A stretch of DNA of 64,000 nucleotides from Clostridium merdae. GTDB lineage: Bacteria; Bacillota; Clostridia; Oscillospirales; Acutalibacteraceae. A program made the position numbers and the translations under genes. The stretch spans positions 1 through 64,000 of the forward strand of contig NZ_FXLN01000002.1 in assembly GCF_900176635.1 (NCBI RefSeq), written 5' to 3'. Positions 48,495-57,249 of this stretch are shown here, piece by piece; the stretch's first letter is position 1, and the number at the start of each line of letters is the position of its first letter. The notes beneath the pieces are model-generated. The model did not search any database and was not told the origin of the DNA. It saw only the letters and a list, made by a program, of their open reading frames with translations.

Positions 48495-50885
48495 ATGGCT
48501 GTGACAAATAAAACGAAAAAGGTGATTGATTCCGATACGATTTCTTCCATTATCAAGCGCAATGGTGTAACTGTGCCCTTTGATCCGGATAAAATCCGCA
48601 ATGCAATTTTTAAAGCCAATATACAGATTGCAGATGAAAGAATTAGTGACGAAGCACTGAATCGCCTAACGTTTTCCGTGGTTTCTTCCATGCCTGCCGG
48701 GGAAATTCCCACTGTCGAGCAGATTCAGGATACAGTAGAAGAAAAGCTGATTGCTGCGGGTTATGCCAAAACAGCAAAGGCCTACATTCTGTACCGAGCG
48801 GAGCATACCAAAATCCGCGAGATGGACCAGAATCTGATGAAGATTTATGAGGACCTGACCTTTAAACCCTCCGCGGAAGCGGATTTAAAGCGTGAAAACG
48901 CAAATATCGACGCTGATACCGCCATGGGCACCATGCTCAAATACGGTTCGGAAGGCGCCAAATGCTTTTATAACACATATGTGCTGCCTCCTGAAATCGC
49001 AGAGGCACACCGTAGCGGCGATATTCATATTCACGATATGGATTTCTATGCCCTAACCGAAACCTGCTGTCAAATCGATTTGATTAAGCTGTTCCACGAC
49101 GGCTTTTCCACCGGTCACGGCTTTTTGCGTGAGCCGAACGACATTCGCAGCTATGCTGCACTCGCTTGTATTGCCATTCAGGCGAACCAGAACGAAATGC
49201 ATGGTGGCCAGAGCGTGCCGAACTTCGATTACGCGATGGCAAAGGGTGTTGCCAAAACGTTCCGTAAGTCTTACTTTAAGGCTCTTACCCAATACCTGCA
49301 CATTAAAGAAGACCTCTCTTTGGAAGATGCGATACTCTTAGTAGGCGAAATTAAGCAATCCGTTACCGAGCCGGTTACCCTCGGCAATATGGAGCAGTAC
49401 CGCGAGGTTATCAGCAGCTGGCTGCCTGAGCACCAGAGAATCCACGGTTACCAAGAGATTAGCTGGGTCTCCGCAGCGGCGGCGCATGATTATGCTCGTG
49501 AGGTTGCAACCCGTGAGACGAATGAAGCGACCTATCAGGCTATGGAGGCGCTGATACATAATCTGAATACTATGAACTCCCGCGCGGGCGCACAGGTGCC
49601 GTTCTCTTCCATTAACTATGGAACCGACATCACTCCCGAGGGTCGCATGGCAATGCGTAATATGCTGCTTGCAACGGAGCGCGGACTTGGTGAGGGCGAA
49701 ACCGCCATCTTCCCCATTCAGATTTTCAAGGTAAAAGAGGGCGTGAATTACAACGAGGGCGACCCCAACTACGATTTGTTCCAGCTCTCTTGCCGCGTTT
49801 CTGCGAAGCGCCTGTTCCCCAACTTTAGCTTTATTGACGCTCCGTATAACCTGCAATACTATAAGCCCGGTCAGCCGGAAACCGAGATTGCTTACATGGG
49901 CTGCCGTACCCGCGTCATTGGTAATGTGTATGACCCGGAGCGCCAGGTGGTAAACGGCCGTGGTAACCTGAGCTTTACCTCCATTAATCTGCCCCGCCTT
50001 GGTATTTTGGCGGAAGGCGATCTTAAGAAGTTCTATGCTCTGCTGGATGAACGCATTGAGTTGGTCATGCGCCAATTGCTGCATCGTTTTAAAATTCAGT
50101 GCGGGAAAAAGGTATATAACTATCCCTTCCTAATGGGTCAAGGTGTTTGGATTGACTCTGATAAGCTGGATGTGACCGACAGTATTGCAGAGGTACTCAA
50201 GCATGGCACACTCTCCATTGGCTTTATTGGTCTTGCTGAGACCTTGGTGGCCTTAACCGGTAAGCACCATGGGCAAAGTGAAGAATCCCAAAAGCTGGGT
50301 CTTGCCATCATTGAGCATATGAGAAAGCGCATGGATGATGAATCCGAGCGCACCGGCCTCAACTGGAGCCTGCTAGCTACCCCTGCAGAGGGGCTTTCCG
50401 GCCGCTTTGTAAAGATTGACCAGAAGCGCTTCGGTAAGCTGCCGGGGGTTACTGACCGTTCCTATTACACCAATAGCTTCCATGTACCGGTGTATTACCC
50501 CATCTCCGCTTACAAGAAGATTCAGTTAGAGGCTCCCTACCATGCCCTTACCAATGCAGGTCATATCAGCTATGTTGAGATGGACGGCGACACCTGCAAG
50601 AATCTAGAGGCATTTGAGTCGGTGATCCGCTGCATGAAAGATGCCGGTATCGGCTATGGTTCCGTAAACCACCCGGTAGACCGTGACCCCGTTTGCGGAT
50701 TTAACGGAATTATAGATAATGAGTGCCCTAAGTGCCACCGCCATGAGGAGGAAGGCGTTCAATTTGAGCGTATTCGCCGTATTACCGGGTACTTGGTTGG
50801 TACAACAGACCGCTGGAACAATGCCAAGCGCGCCGAAGAGCACGACCGTGTGAAACACGGCTGCGGGTGCACCAGCGGACACTGA
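48495..50885 (+). CDS. nrdD: Anaerobic ribonucleoside-triphosphate reductase (class III)
   Basis: The 796-aa enzyme has an N-terminal ATP-cone (VIKRNGVTVPFDPDKIRNAIFKAN), the glycyl-radical core with YMGCRTRV, and the C-terminal glycine-radical segment RRITGYLVGTTDRWN. It also has two zinc-type CxxC pairs (CGFNGIIDNECPKC...; HGCGC). It reduces ribonucleoside triphosphates with formate as electron donor under strict anaerobiosis. It is activated by NrdG, the next gene, and controlled by NrdR boxes. Confidence 0.98.
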   Translation: MAVTNKTKKVIDSDTISSIIKRNGVTVPFDPDKIRNAIFKANIQIADERISDEALNRLTFSVVSSMPAGEIPTVEQIQDTVEEKLIAAGYAKTAKAYILYRAEHTKIREMDQNLMKIYEDLTFKPSAEADLKRENANIDADTAMGTMLKYGSEGAKCFYNTYVLPPEIAEAHRSGDIHIHDMDFYALTETCCQIDLIKLFHDGFSTGHGFLREPNDIRSYAALACIAIQANQNEMHGGQSVPNFDYAMAKGVAKTFRKSYFKALTQYLHIKEDLSLEDAILLVGEIKQSVTEPVTLGNMEQYREVISSWLPEHQRIHGYQEISWVSAAAAHDYAREVATRETNEATYQAMEALIHNLNTMNSRAGAQVPFSSINYGTDITPEGRMAMRNMLLATERGLGEGETAIFPIQIFKVKEGVNYNEGDPNYDLFQLSCRVSAKRLFPNFSFIDAPYNLQYYKPGQPETEIAYMGCRTRVIGNVYDPERQVVNGRGNLSFTSINLPRLGILAEGDLKKFYALLDERIELVMRQLLHRFKIQCGKKVYNYPFLMGQGVWIDSDKLDVTDSIAEVLKHGTLSIGFIGLAETLVALTGKHHGQSEESQKLGLAIIEHMRKRMDDESERTGLNWSLLATPAEGLSGRFVKIDQKRFGKLPGVTDRSYYTNSFHVPVYYPISAYKKIQLEAPYHALTNAGHISYVEMDGDTCKNLEAFESVIRCMKDAGIGYGSVNHPVDRDPVCGFNGIIDNECPKCHRHEEEGVQFERIRRITGYLVGTTDRWNNAKRAEEHDRVKHGCGCTSGH

Positions 50886-50904
50886 ACACAAGGAGCGACA
50901 AACC

Positions 50905-51390
50905 ATGCTGATGCTGTCTGGTATTGAGCCGGAATCGATTGTGGACGGAGCGGGCATCCGCTATGTCATTTTCGTACAGGGCTGCCCTCACCATTGTCCC
51001 GGCTGCCATAACCCCAAAACACATCCGTTTCAGGGTGGCGCACCGGCAGATATTCCGGCAATTCTAGCGGAGCTAAAAGAGAACCCAATGCTAAAGGGTG
51101 TTACATTTAGCGGAGGAGAACCATTCTGTCAGGCAGAAGAGCTGGTAGAACTCGCAAAACAGATTCGCAGAGAACTACCCCGGCTGGACATTACCGTGTA
51201 CAGCGGTTACACACTAGAGCAACTGCAAGCGATGCAGCAGCCCGGCGTGCAGGAACTGCTAGAGCAAGCTGATTGGCTGATAGACGGAATGTTTTTGCAG
51301 GAGCGGCGCGATTTAACCTTGCGTTTCCGGGGTAGTCGAAATCAGCGGATTATTGACCTGCGGGGACAGCAGCCAATCATTGTAGAATAA
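50905..51390 (+). CDS. nrdG: Anaerobic ribonucleotide reductase activating protein
   Basis: The 161-aa radical-SAM activase has the CxxxCxxC cluster CPHHCPGC (after FVQGC) and the SGGEPF motif. It inserts the glycyl radical into NrdD using SAM and a [4Fe-4S] cluster. It starts at ATG 50905, 20 bp after nrdD, with an AAGGAG site. A terminator follows. Confidence 0.97.
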   Translation: MLMLSGIEPESIVDGAGIRYVIFVQGCPHHCPGCHNPKTHPFQGGAPADIPAILAELKENPMLKGVTFSGGEPFCQAEELVELAKQIRRELPRLDITVYSGYTLEQLQAMQQPGVQELLEQADWLIDGMFLQERRDLTLRFRGSRNQRIIDLRGQQPIIVE

Positions 51391-51394
51391 ATGG

Positions 51395-51427
51395 ATTCCC
51401 GCACATTTTGTGCGGGAATTTTTTTGT
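51395..51427 (+). terminator. Terminator after nrdG
   Basis: ATTCCCGCACA pairs with TGTGCGGGAAT over 11 bp (3-nt loop), then TTTTTTT. Confidence 0.9.
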
Positions 51428-51685
51428 CCATTTTAATTTCGGACAAGCTTTCAACAGATTGTTAACACCGTGTTGAAAACTTGTTATATTTAACTGATAG
51501 TTGTAAAATAATCCATTACTTTTACATATATAGAATGAATATATTTGAGCTTTTTCTTACATTGTGGACTGGATATAATCGGAAATATATGGTAAAATGT
51601 ATTTTCAATTTTTAATATAATATATTTTTATTAAAAATATTAATAATTGAAGCTGTTATATTTTTGTAAAGGAAAGTGATAAAGA
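51428..51685. other. AT-rich intergenic region before a membrane-protein gene
   Basis: Roughly 260 bp of non-coding, AT-rich sequence. A weak promoter-like TTTTTC, 17 nt, TATAAT sits about 100 bp before the next start. Nothing else is recognised. Confidence 0.4.
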
Positions 51686-52459
51686 ATGGGTCAAATTTTT
51701 CAAAACATGAATGAGGATTACATCGAAAAGCATTATCCCAATCGCTCCGTTTTTGAGGCGTTTGCAAAATCAACGAAAAAGCTAGGTATCGGAGTTTACA
51801 TCTTTTTTGGGATTGTTCTTGCGGGATGCCTTGCAGGGCTAGTGTGGTCAATTAACCAAATCAATACATACAAACAAATTGGCGATACAGAAATGGCAGA
51901 TGTAGGTATGTTTATATGCATTGTTTTTGCCGTGTTTGCTCTTATCTCAGCACTCGCTATCGTGATTACTGTTATACGCGCGAAAAGGGGAGCCGAAGAC
52001 TGGATTAAGAAAAGTGCAAGTAATAGCAAGCTTACAGAATCAGAAATCCGTGAGTTTGAGCAGCAAGCAATGGCGTCAGACAGCTATATTCTAAAAATGC
52101 AGGATGCGATCGATTCGGTTATGTCTGGTGCTAAAGATGGAATTTTAACAAGAGATTTTATTTATTTGGCGGACATAAATTTAACAGTAATGCGCTGTAA
52201 AGACCTTGTGAGTGCGTGTTTAACGGACATGGTAATTTATATTGGTGAGCAGCAAAATCGCAGACCGGTACATTACCTAGGCATTCAATTGCTTTCAAAG
52301 AATGGTGCACATTCATTTGCAGAGGTTTCGCCGGAGGCGGGAAATGCACTGGTCGAAATGCTATTGCAAAAGTACCCCACAATTGATACGTGCGATGGTC
52401 GTGTTTTGACCGAAAAAGAGTACGACGAATATAAGAAAAGTGAGTTAGCTAAAGTTTAA
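51686..52459 (+). CDS. Hypothetical membrane protein
   Basis: The 257-aa protein has two membrane helices (about 34-56 and 72-96), a charged linker and a C-terminal soluble domain. That domain has a beta-rich pattern (LTRDFIYLADINLTVMRCKDLVSACLTDM; VHYLGIQLLSKNGAHSFAEV) that might be a PH-like fold but does not match the YcxB group directly. I do not recognise the family. It has a good AGGAAAGTG site and a terminator behind it. Confidence 0.65.
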   Translation: MGQIFQNMNEDYIEKHYPNRSVFEAFAKSTKKLGIGVYIFFGIVLAGCLAGLVWSINQINTYKQIGDTEMADVGMFICIVFAVFALISALAIVITVIRAKRGAEDWIKKSASNSKLTESEIREFEQQAMASDSYILKMQDAIDSVMSGAKDGILTRDFIYLADINLTVMRCKDLVSACLTDMVIYIGEQQNRRPVHYLGIQLLSKNGAHSFAEVSPEAGNALVEMLLQKYPTIDTCDGRVLTEKEYDEYKKSELAKV

Positions 52460-52471
52460 TTTATTTGGATG

Positions 52472-52502
52472 GAGTGAAGGTGAAATTCCTTCACTCTTTT
52501 TT
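52472..52502 (+). terminator. Terminator
   Basis: GAGTGAAGG pairs with CCTTCACTC around a 7-nt loop, then TTTTTT. Confidence 0.85.
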
Positions 52503-52626
52503 GTAAAGAAAAGCTTTCTGCTGGAGCAGGGCTTGCCCCTCATGCCGGGGCGAATGAAAGAAAGAAGAAATCTTCTGCGGTGGCAACCGCTTTTAATACT
52601 TTGTTATAACTTAGCAAATAAAAAAT
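52503..52626. other. Short non-coding stretch with hairpins
   Basis: It contains a GCGGT-GGCA-ACCGC hairpin (52577-52590) and a GGGGC/GCCCC-type stem near 52530-52553. No gene is seen. Confidence 0.3.
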
Positions 52627-52797
52627 TCATTTATTACGTTGGTTTTCCGGTTCATTCTTCTCTGCTAAAAGTACAAGCCTTGGTTCATTAGCAGAAAGAT
52701 AGCATTCTTCACATTCCAACTGCGCTTGAAGTAATGTGGCAATGGCTTTATCTGAGGCACGCAGCATTTTAAAATACATCTCTTTGTAATTGGGCAT
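52627..52797 (-). CDS. Conserved small acidic protein of unknown function
   Basis: The 56-aa product starts MPNYKEMYFKMLRASDKAI (ATG 52797, GGAGG 9 nt upstream) and has a helical pattern with two Cys in LECEECYLSA and an acidic tail. I recall similar small proteins of unknown function from gut Firmicutes, but could not run a search. It is divergent from the ribbon-helix-helix gene 113 bp away. A minus-strand promoter TTCATT, 17 nt, TATAAT is present. Confidence 0.6.
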   Translation of the reverse strand: MPNYKEMYFKMLRASDKAIATLLQAQLECEECYLSANEPRLVLLAEKNEPENQRNK

Positions 52798-52910
52798 TGC
52801 AGTTATCCTCCAATAGATATGTTTTAGATACATTTTATATCTATATACGACATTATAGCATAAATCAACCATAAAATGAATATACTATGTATCTGTTTTG
52901 GGGTGATTTT

Positions 52911-53075
52911 ATGGCCATAAAAAGTTTATCAATTCGAATTGACGAGGAACTGCTAAATAAGCTTCACGTTGTTGCAGACTACGAGGGTCGTTCTGCGAAC
53001 AGCCAAATCCTTATTTTAATTCGTAACTGTGTAGAGCAGTTTGAAAAAGAGCACGGAACAATTGAAATAAAGTAA
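52911..53075 (+). CDS. Ribbon-helix-helix (Arc-type) DNA-binding protein
   Basis: The 54-aa product (ATG 52911, GGGGTG upstream) reads MAIKSLSIRIDEELLNKLHV then AADYEGRSANSQ, a clear Arc/MetJ ribbon-helix-helix with the N-terminal beta strand KSLSIRID, and ends in a charged tail. It probably dimerises and binds DNA. It may act on the shared divergent region with the 56-aa gene or elsewhere; no toxin partner is recognised. Confidence 0.8.
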   Translation: MAIKSLSIRIDEELLNKLHVVADYEGRSANSQILILIRNCVEQFEKEHGTIEIK

Positions 53076-53076
53076 A

Positions 53077-53115
53077 AAAGAAAGCCCCACCTTTTATAAG
53101 GTGGGGCTTTCTTTT
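53077..53115. terminator. Bidirectional terminator
   Basis: AAAAGAAAGCCCCACCTT pairs exactly with AAGGTGGGGCTTTCTTTT (18 bp, loop TTA). It lies between the convergent ends of the RHH gene and the anti-sigma gene. Confidence 0.9.
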
Positions 53116-53135
53116 GTTTTCGCTGTACCGGAATC

Positions 53136-54494
53136 TTATACCTTTTTAACCCGTGAGGAAGCGATTTGCGAAGAGACTTCCGATTTATCAGAGGAACCGG
53201 TTTTCTTTGAGGAATCACCGGACGCGGTAGAAGAATAACTGGATGACGGCTTTTCAGAAGAGCTAGGGGGTGCGCTATGCTCTGCGGCGGACGAAGAAGA
53301 TTGGTTACTGCCGGAAGAAGGTGCCTGCGAATTCTCACTGCTCGGGCTCGGGCTTGAGCTCGGGCTAGGCTTCGAACTGGGTAGGTTACTTTCTACGGTA
53401 GAAGAAACTTCATCGAACGGGTAAGAGGGCACGCCGTCGGGGTCTTCCATGTCGTCGTCAATATCAGGCGGAGTGTAAATGGGGTCGTCGCTGGAGACGG
53501 AGCTTTCACCTTGCCCGCCGGAGGTAGCACCGCTATTCGAAGAAGTATTGGAGTGAGGTTTGGAGGAAGAGGGCTTTCTGGATTCTGTACCTGAACCAAA
53601 AGGCTCTTCCGTTTGCGGTTCACTCGTTATACCGCTTACCGTAGAGGAACTGTCGTTACCGGGGGTTGTGGGGTCTTTGCCGGGCTGGCTGGAAGAAGAA
53701 TCGCCTTCCTCACCTACCACTAGTCCGCTGACTTCAAGCTTCTTGTTTTCCATCAGCTTATTGAGATCCTTCAGCGACATTTTGCAGAGCTCTGCTGCGT
53801 CGAGCGAAGAATCCTGTTCCGTCAGCTTGCGGACTAAATCCGCCTTGCCAAGCGAAACCTTGTTTGCGCTGGCGAATTTCTGAAGATCGTCCGACAAAGT
53901 ATCCGTTTGACGCAGCACCGTAGCGCTGGCGTTATTCTCTTTCAGGACGTTTTCAATACCGTCCGCCATTTTATCCTGCAGCTGTGTTGGGGTTTGCCCA
54001 CCACTACGGCTGGCAACGGAAATAAGGATTGCATTGTCTTTGCTGTTTTTGCTCAGGTAACCGTGCTCTAACAGTTCATTTACTATAGAGCCGGTTGCTT
54101 CCTGTAGATCCTTATCCCGCAAATTCATATTCTTCAAGATTGCGGCCGCGTCATCGTTCGAGGCTTTCGATTTAATGACTCGGTCATTCTGATCAATAGT
54201 TAGCTCTATACTGGGGTTCACGTCAATACTGACGATGGAATCCACCTTCGGCTGTGCCAGGTAAAATACACTCAAAAACACAATGCAAACGGCTGCCATG
54301 ACGCCTGCAATCTGAAATTGGTGCCTTTTTCTTGGCACAACCACTTGGTTGATTCCGCAAAGGGCCTCCTCCGCTGTACGAGACGGCGAAGGGATTCCTT
54401 CTGCCGAATAACCTGGCAGAAGGGTAGGTAATAAGTCCGGTGTGGATTGCAGAACAGCGAATTTGAGCGATTGTTTCAGCTCAGATCGTTTCAT
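53136..54494 (-). CDS. RsgI-type anti-sigma factor with long Ser/Pro-rich tail
   Basis: The 452-aa protein has a short cytoplasmic N-terminus (1-60), a membrane helix (about 61-80), and the extracytoplasmic RsgI core beginning VDSIVSIDVNPSIELTI with the Asn93-Pro94 pair. In RsgI-family proteins that pair lies at the autocleavage site. From about residue 265 a Ser/Pro/Thr/Glu-rich tail of about 190 residues would span the cell wall. It overlaps the ECF sigma-factor gene by 4 bp. The N-terminus lacks a zinc-binding anti-sigma motif and is shorter than in SigI-RsgI systems. Confidence 0.85.
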   Translation of the reverse strand: MKRSELKQSLKFAVLQSTPDLLPTLLPGYSAEGIPSPSRTAEEALCGINQVVVPRKRHQFQIAGVMAAVCIVFLSVFYLAQPKVDSIVSIDVNPSIELTIDQNDRVIKSKASNDDAAAILKNMNLRDKDLQEATGSIVNELLEHGYLSKNSKDNAILISVASRSGGQTPTQLQDKMADGIENVLKENNASATVLRQTDTLSDDLQKFASANKVSLGKADLVRKLTEQDSSLDAAELCKMSLKDLNKLMENKKLEVSGLVVGEEGDSSSSQPGKDPTTPGNDSSSTVSGITSEPQTEEPFGSGTESRKPSSSKPHSNTSSNSGATSGGQGESSVSSDDPIYTPPDIDDDMEDPDGVPSYPFDEVSSTVESNLPSSKPSPSSSPSPSSENSQAPSSGSNQSSSSAAEHSAPPSSSEKPSSSYSSTASGDSSKKTGSSDKSEVSSQIASSRVKKV

Positions 54495-55060
54495 TGAACT
54501 GCCCCCTCTCGGACGGATTTCTGGAGCTTGCGCATTGCACGGTGATAAGAAGACAATACCGTACCCAGTGGTGTTTCCGTTAAAGATGCGATTTCAACAA
54601 ACTTCATCCCTGCGGCTACATGCAAAAGCACGATTTTGCGTTCCCTCTCTTCTAAGATAGTCAAGGCACTTCGTAAAACAATGTTGTCGATGGCTTGCGA
54701 TATGTTGTCTTCGCTCGAGGCATCTTCATGGTCATCGTAATTTTCAAGCTCCTGCTTCTTAGCGCGGCGCAGCTCCTGATAGGCAAGGTTCTTAGCGATG
54801 GTAAAAATCCATGCCATTGGCTTGCCCTGAGGGATGTAAGTACCCACAGACTGGCGGACGCTTAAGTAAGTATCCTGCATTAAATCCTCTGCGGTTGCGG
54901 GGTTTTTCACCAGAGAAAGCAGCAGCGCATACACGGCATGCTGCGTATTCAGGTAAAGCTGGGCAAACGCCCAATCCTCTCCCGCGGCTACGTGCCGCAT
55001 CAAATCATCTGTGGGGGCTTGATATGATTGATGGTTCCCGTTTCCGTTTCCAGTCACCAT
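54491..55060 (-). CDS. ECF-type RNA polymerase sigma factor
   Basis: The 189-aa protein has region 2 (NPATAEDLMQDTYLSVRQSV ... PMAWIFTIAKNLAYQELRR) and region 4 (EERERKIVLLHVAAGMKFVEIASLTETPLGTVLSSYHRA), the two-domain ECF design without SigI-specific features. It is paired by 4-bp overlap with the RsgI-type membrane anti-sigma factor downstream, which probably sequesters it until an envelope signal is sensed. A ribosome binding site AGAGGGAG precedes ATG. Confidence 0.93.
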   Translation of the reverse strand: MVTGNGNGNHQSYQAPTDDLMRHVAAGEDWAFAQLYLNTQHAVYALLLSLVKNPATAEDLMQDTYLSVRQSVGTYIPQGKPMAWIFTIAKNLAYQELRRAKKQELENYDDHEDASSEDNISQAIDNIVLRSALTILEERERKIVLLHVAAGMKFVEIASLTETPLGTVLSSYHRAMRKLQKSVREGAVQ

Positions 55061-55153
55061 ATAAAAACTCCCTCTGTTAGAATAATGAAATTCCGTGCCA
55101 TTTTATTGCACAGTTCAAGAAAAAATAGGAAAAAATTTTTACATTTCATAAAA

Positions 55154-55182
55154 AACGCCGCTCTTTGTGACAGAACGGCGTT
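55154..55182 (-). terminator. Terminator after aspS
   Basis: AACGCCG pairs with CGGCGTT around a 15-nt loop; on the minus strand it is followed by TTTTTTATG. Confidence 0.8.
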
Positions 55183-55300
55183 GAAAAAGGTCTCTTTGCC
55201 GGCTGGTAAAACGTAAAAAACCAACTTTGGCACACGGTATGGGGTACCTTGTTCAGCTTGCCGTACTCAGCCAATTAGAATAAAACCGGCATAGGTAATA

Positions 55301-57100
55301 TTAGTCGTTGTTCTCTTCTGCCGAAGCAACAATGGAAAGACCAAGCTCGGTTAACTGCTTTGCGTCGACTACGTCGGGAGCATTGCTCATCAGCTCGCTG
55401 GAGTTTGCAACCTTCGGGAACGCGATTACGTCGCGAATGCTATCGCAGCCCAGCATCAGCATTACCAGGCGGTCAAGCCCGAATGCCATGCCGCCGTGTG
55501 GCGGTGCGCCGTAGCGGAATGCGTCAATTAAGAAGCCGAAGCGCTGCTGTGCCTGCTCTGGCGTAAAGCCAAGAGCCTCAAACATTTGGCGCTGTACTTC
55601 AGGAGAATTAATGCGGATGGAACCGCCGCCAAGCTCATTACCATTAAGAACCAAGTCGTAGGCCTTGGCGCATACGCTGCCTGGGTCGGTCGTCAGCTTA
55701 TCCAGGTCTTCCTCACGCGGTGCGGTGAAGGGATGGTGCATAGCCACATAACGGTCTTCTTCCTCGTCGTACTCAAACAGCGGGAAGTCTGTTACCCATA
55801 GCAGGCAGGGCTTGGAATCATCAATCATGCCAAAGCGTTTTGCAAGCTCGCAGCGCAGAGCACCTAGGGATGCAAATACTACGCTGTTTTTCGGGCTGGC
55901 AACGAGAAGCAGAACGTCTCCTGTTTCAGCCCCAAGTGCGGTTCTTACCGCTGAAGCCTCTTGTTCGGAGAGGAACTTTTCGTAGCTGGAGCTTTCGCCG
56001 TTTGAAGTCAGGCGAGTCCAAGCTAGGCCCTGTGCACCGTAAGCCTTGAGAGTTTCGGTCAGCTTATCAATTTCCTTACGGCTCAGCTCGTCTGCCTTGC
56101 CCTTTAGGTTGATACCTCGTACCGAACCACCTGCCGACAAAGCACTTGCAAATACGCGGAATTCGGTATCTTTTAGAGCATCGCTCAGGTTAATGAGCTC
56201 TAAGCCAAAGCGCAGGTCGGGCTTGTCGGAACCAAAGCGTTCCATGGCCTCGTGCCAAGTCATGCGCTGGAATGGTGCGGGAACATCTATGTTCTGCAAA
56301 CGCTTGTATACGTCGCGCACAAAGCCCTCACCAATTGCCATAACATCCTCCGGTTCAACAAAGGACATTTCAAGGTCAATTTGGGTAAACTCAGGCTGGC
56401 GGTCTGCACGCAGGTCTTCGTCGCGGAAGCAGCGGGCAACCTGCATGTAACGGTCAAAGCCGGAGAGCATTAACAGCTGCTTGTACTGCTGGGGAGACTG
56501 GGGCAGTGCGAAGAAATTCCCGGGGAATACACGGGAAGGAACGAGATAATCGCGCGCACCCTCAGGCGTAGATTTAATCAGGACGGGAGTTTCAATCTCC
56601 AGAAAGTCATTGTCATCAAAATAATCGCGGGCTATTTTTACAATCTTGTGGCGCTGGATAATCTTGTCCTGCATATCAGGGCGGCGAAGATCCAAATAGC
56701 GGTATTTCAAGCGCAATTCTTCTTTTACGTTGGAATTCTCCACGATTTCAAAGGGCGGTGTTTCTGCTTTCGCAAGAATACGCAGCTCCAATACCTCAAT
56801 TTCCACATCTCCGGTAGGAAGTTCGGCATTTTTCGCAGAGCGCTCGCGCACGATTCCGCGCACGGCAAGTACATATTCTGCACGAACACTGGCAGCCTTT
56901 TCAAATATCTGGCGGTCGGTGGTATCGCCGAATGCCAACTGTAAAATTCCGGTACGGTCACGCAAATCGACAAAGATTAACTGACCCAAGTCGCGCTGGC
57001 GCTGTACCCAACCGCACACTACCACTTCTTTTCCAACATGCTCCTGCCGCAGAGTGCCGCAGTAATGAGTTCTTTTTAGTCCGCTCATAAATTCTGACAT
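55301..57100 (-). CDS. aspS: Aspartyl-tRNA synthetase
   Basis: The 599-aa enzyme has the OB-fold anticodon-binding domain (KEVVVCGWVQRQRDLGQLIFVDLRD), motif 2 (RCFRDEDLRADRQPEFTQIDLEMSF), the bacterial GAD insertion and motif 3 (GAPPHGGMAFGLDRLVMLM). It charges tRNA-Asp; indiscriminate forms also charge tRNA-Asn, which cannot be decided here. The start follows GAGGA. hisS lies upstream on the same strand, separated by 149 bp with a hairpin. Confidence 0.98.
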   Translation of the reverse strand: MSEFMSGLKRTHYCGTLRQEHVGKEVVVCGWVQRQRDLGQLIFVDLRDRTGILQLAFGDTTDRQIFEKAASVRAEYVLAVRGIVRERSAKNAELPTGDVEIEVLELRILAKAETPPFEIVENSNVKEELRLKYRYLDLRRPDMQDKIIQRHKIVKIARDYFDDNDFLEIETPVLIKSTPEGARDYLVPSRVFPGNFFALPQSPQQYKQLLMLSGFDRYMQVARCFRDEDLRADRQPEFTQIDLEMSFVEPEDVMAIGEGFVRDVYKRLQNIDVPAPFQRMTWHEAMERFGSDKPDLRFGLELINLSDALKDTEFRVFASALSAGGSVRGINLKGKADELSRKEIDKLTETLKAYGAQGLAWTRLTSNGESSSYEKFLSEQEASAVRTALGAETGDVLLLVASPKNSVVFASLGALRCELAKRFGMIDDSKPCLLWVTDFPLFEYDEEEDRYVAMHHPFTAPREEDLDKLTTDPGSVCAKAYDLVLNGNELGGGSIRINSPEVQRQMFEALGFTPEQAQQRFGFLIDAFRYGAPPHGGMAFGLDRLVMLMLGCDSIRDVIAFPKVANSSELMSNAPDVVDAKQLTELGLSIVASAEENND

Positions 57101-57173
57101 TGTATCGTTCCTCTATCCTCAGGCTGAGCCTGGCAGTTTGTTTTCTAGAAATTTTGCATTTGCAACAAGCATA

Positions 57174-57203
57174 CCATTCCCTCTTTCGAAAAAGAGGGAA
57201 TGG
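57174..57203 (-). terminator. Hairpin between hisS and aspS
   Basis: CCATTCCCTCTTT and AAAGAGGGAATGG form a 13-bp stem with loop CGAA. No T-run follows directly, so it may be a processing or attenuation hairpin rather than a full terminator. Confidence 0.5.
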
Positions 57204-57249
57204 AGTTGTTTGCATAATATCTTTATTATAGTAAAAAAGCGACGCTCCG

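Noticed and set aside
49338..50084. 248-codon antisense frame inside nrdD
   Set aside because: A shadow of the strongly conserved nrdD coding sequence; similar antisense frames occur within gyrA, gyrB and aspS.
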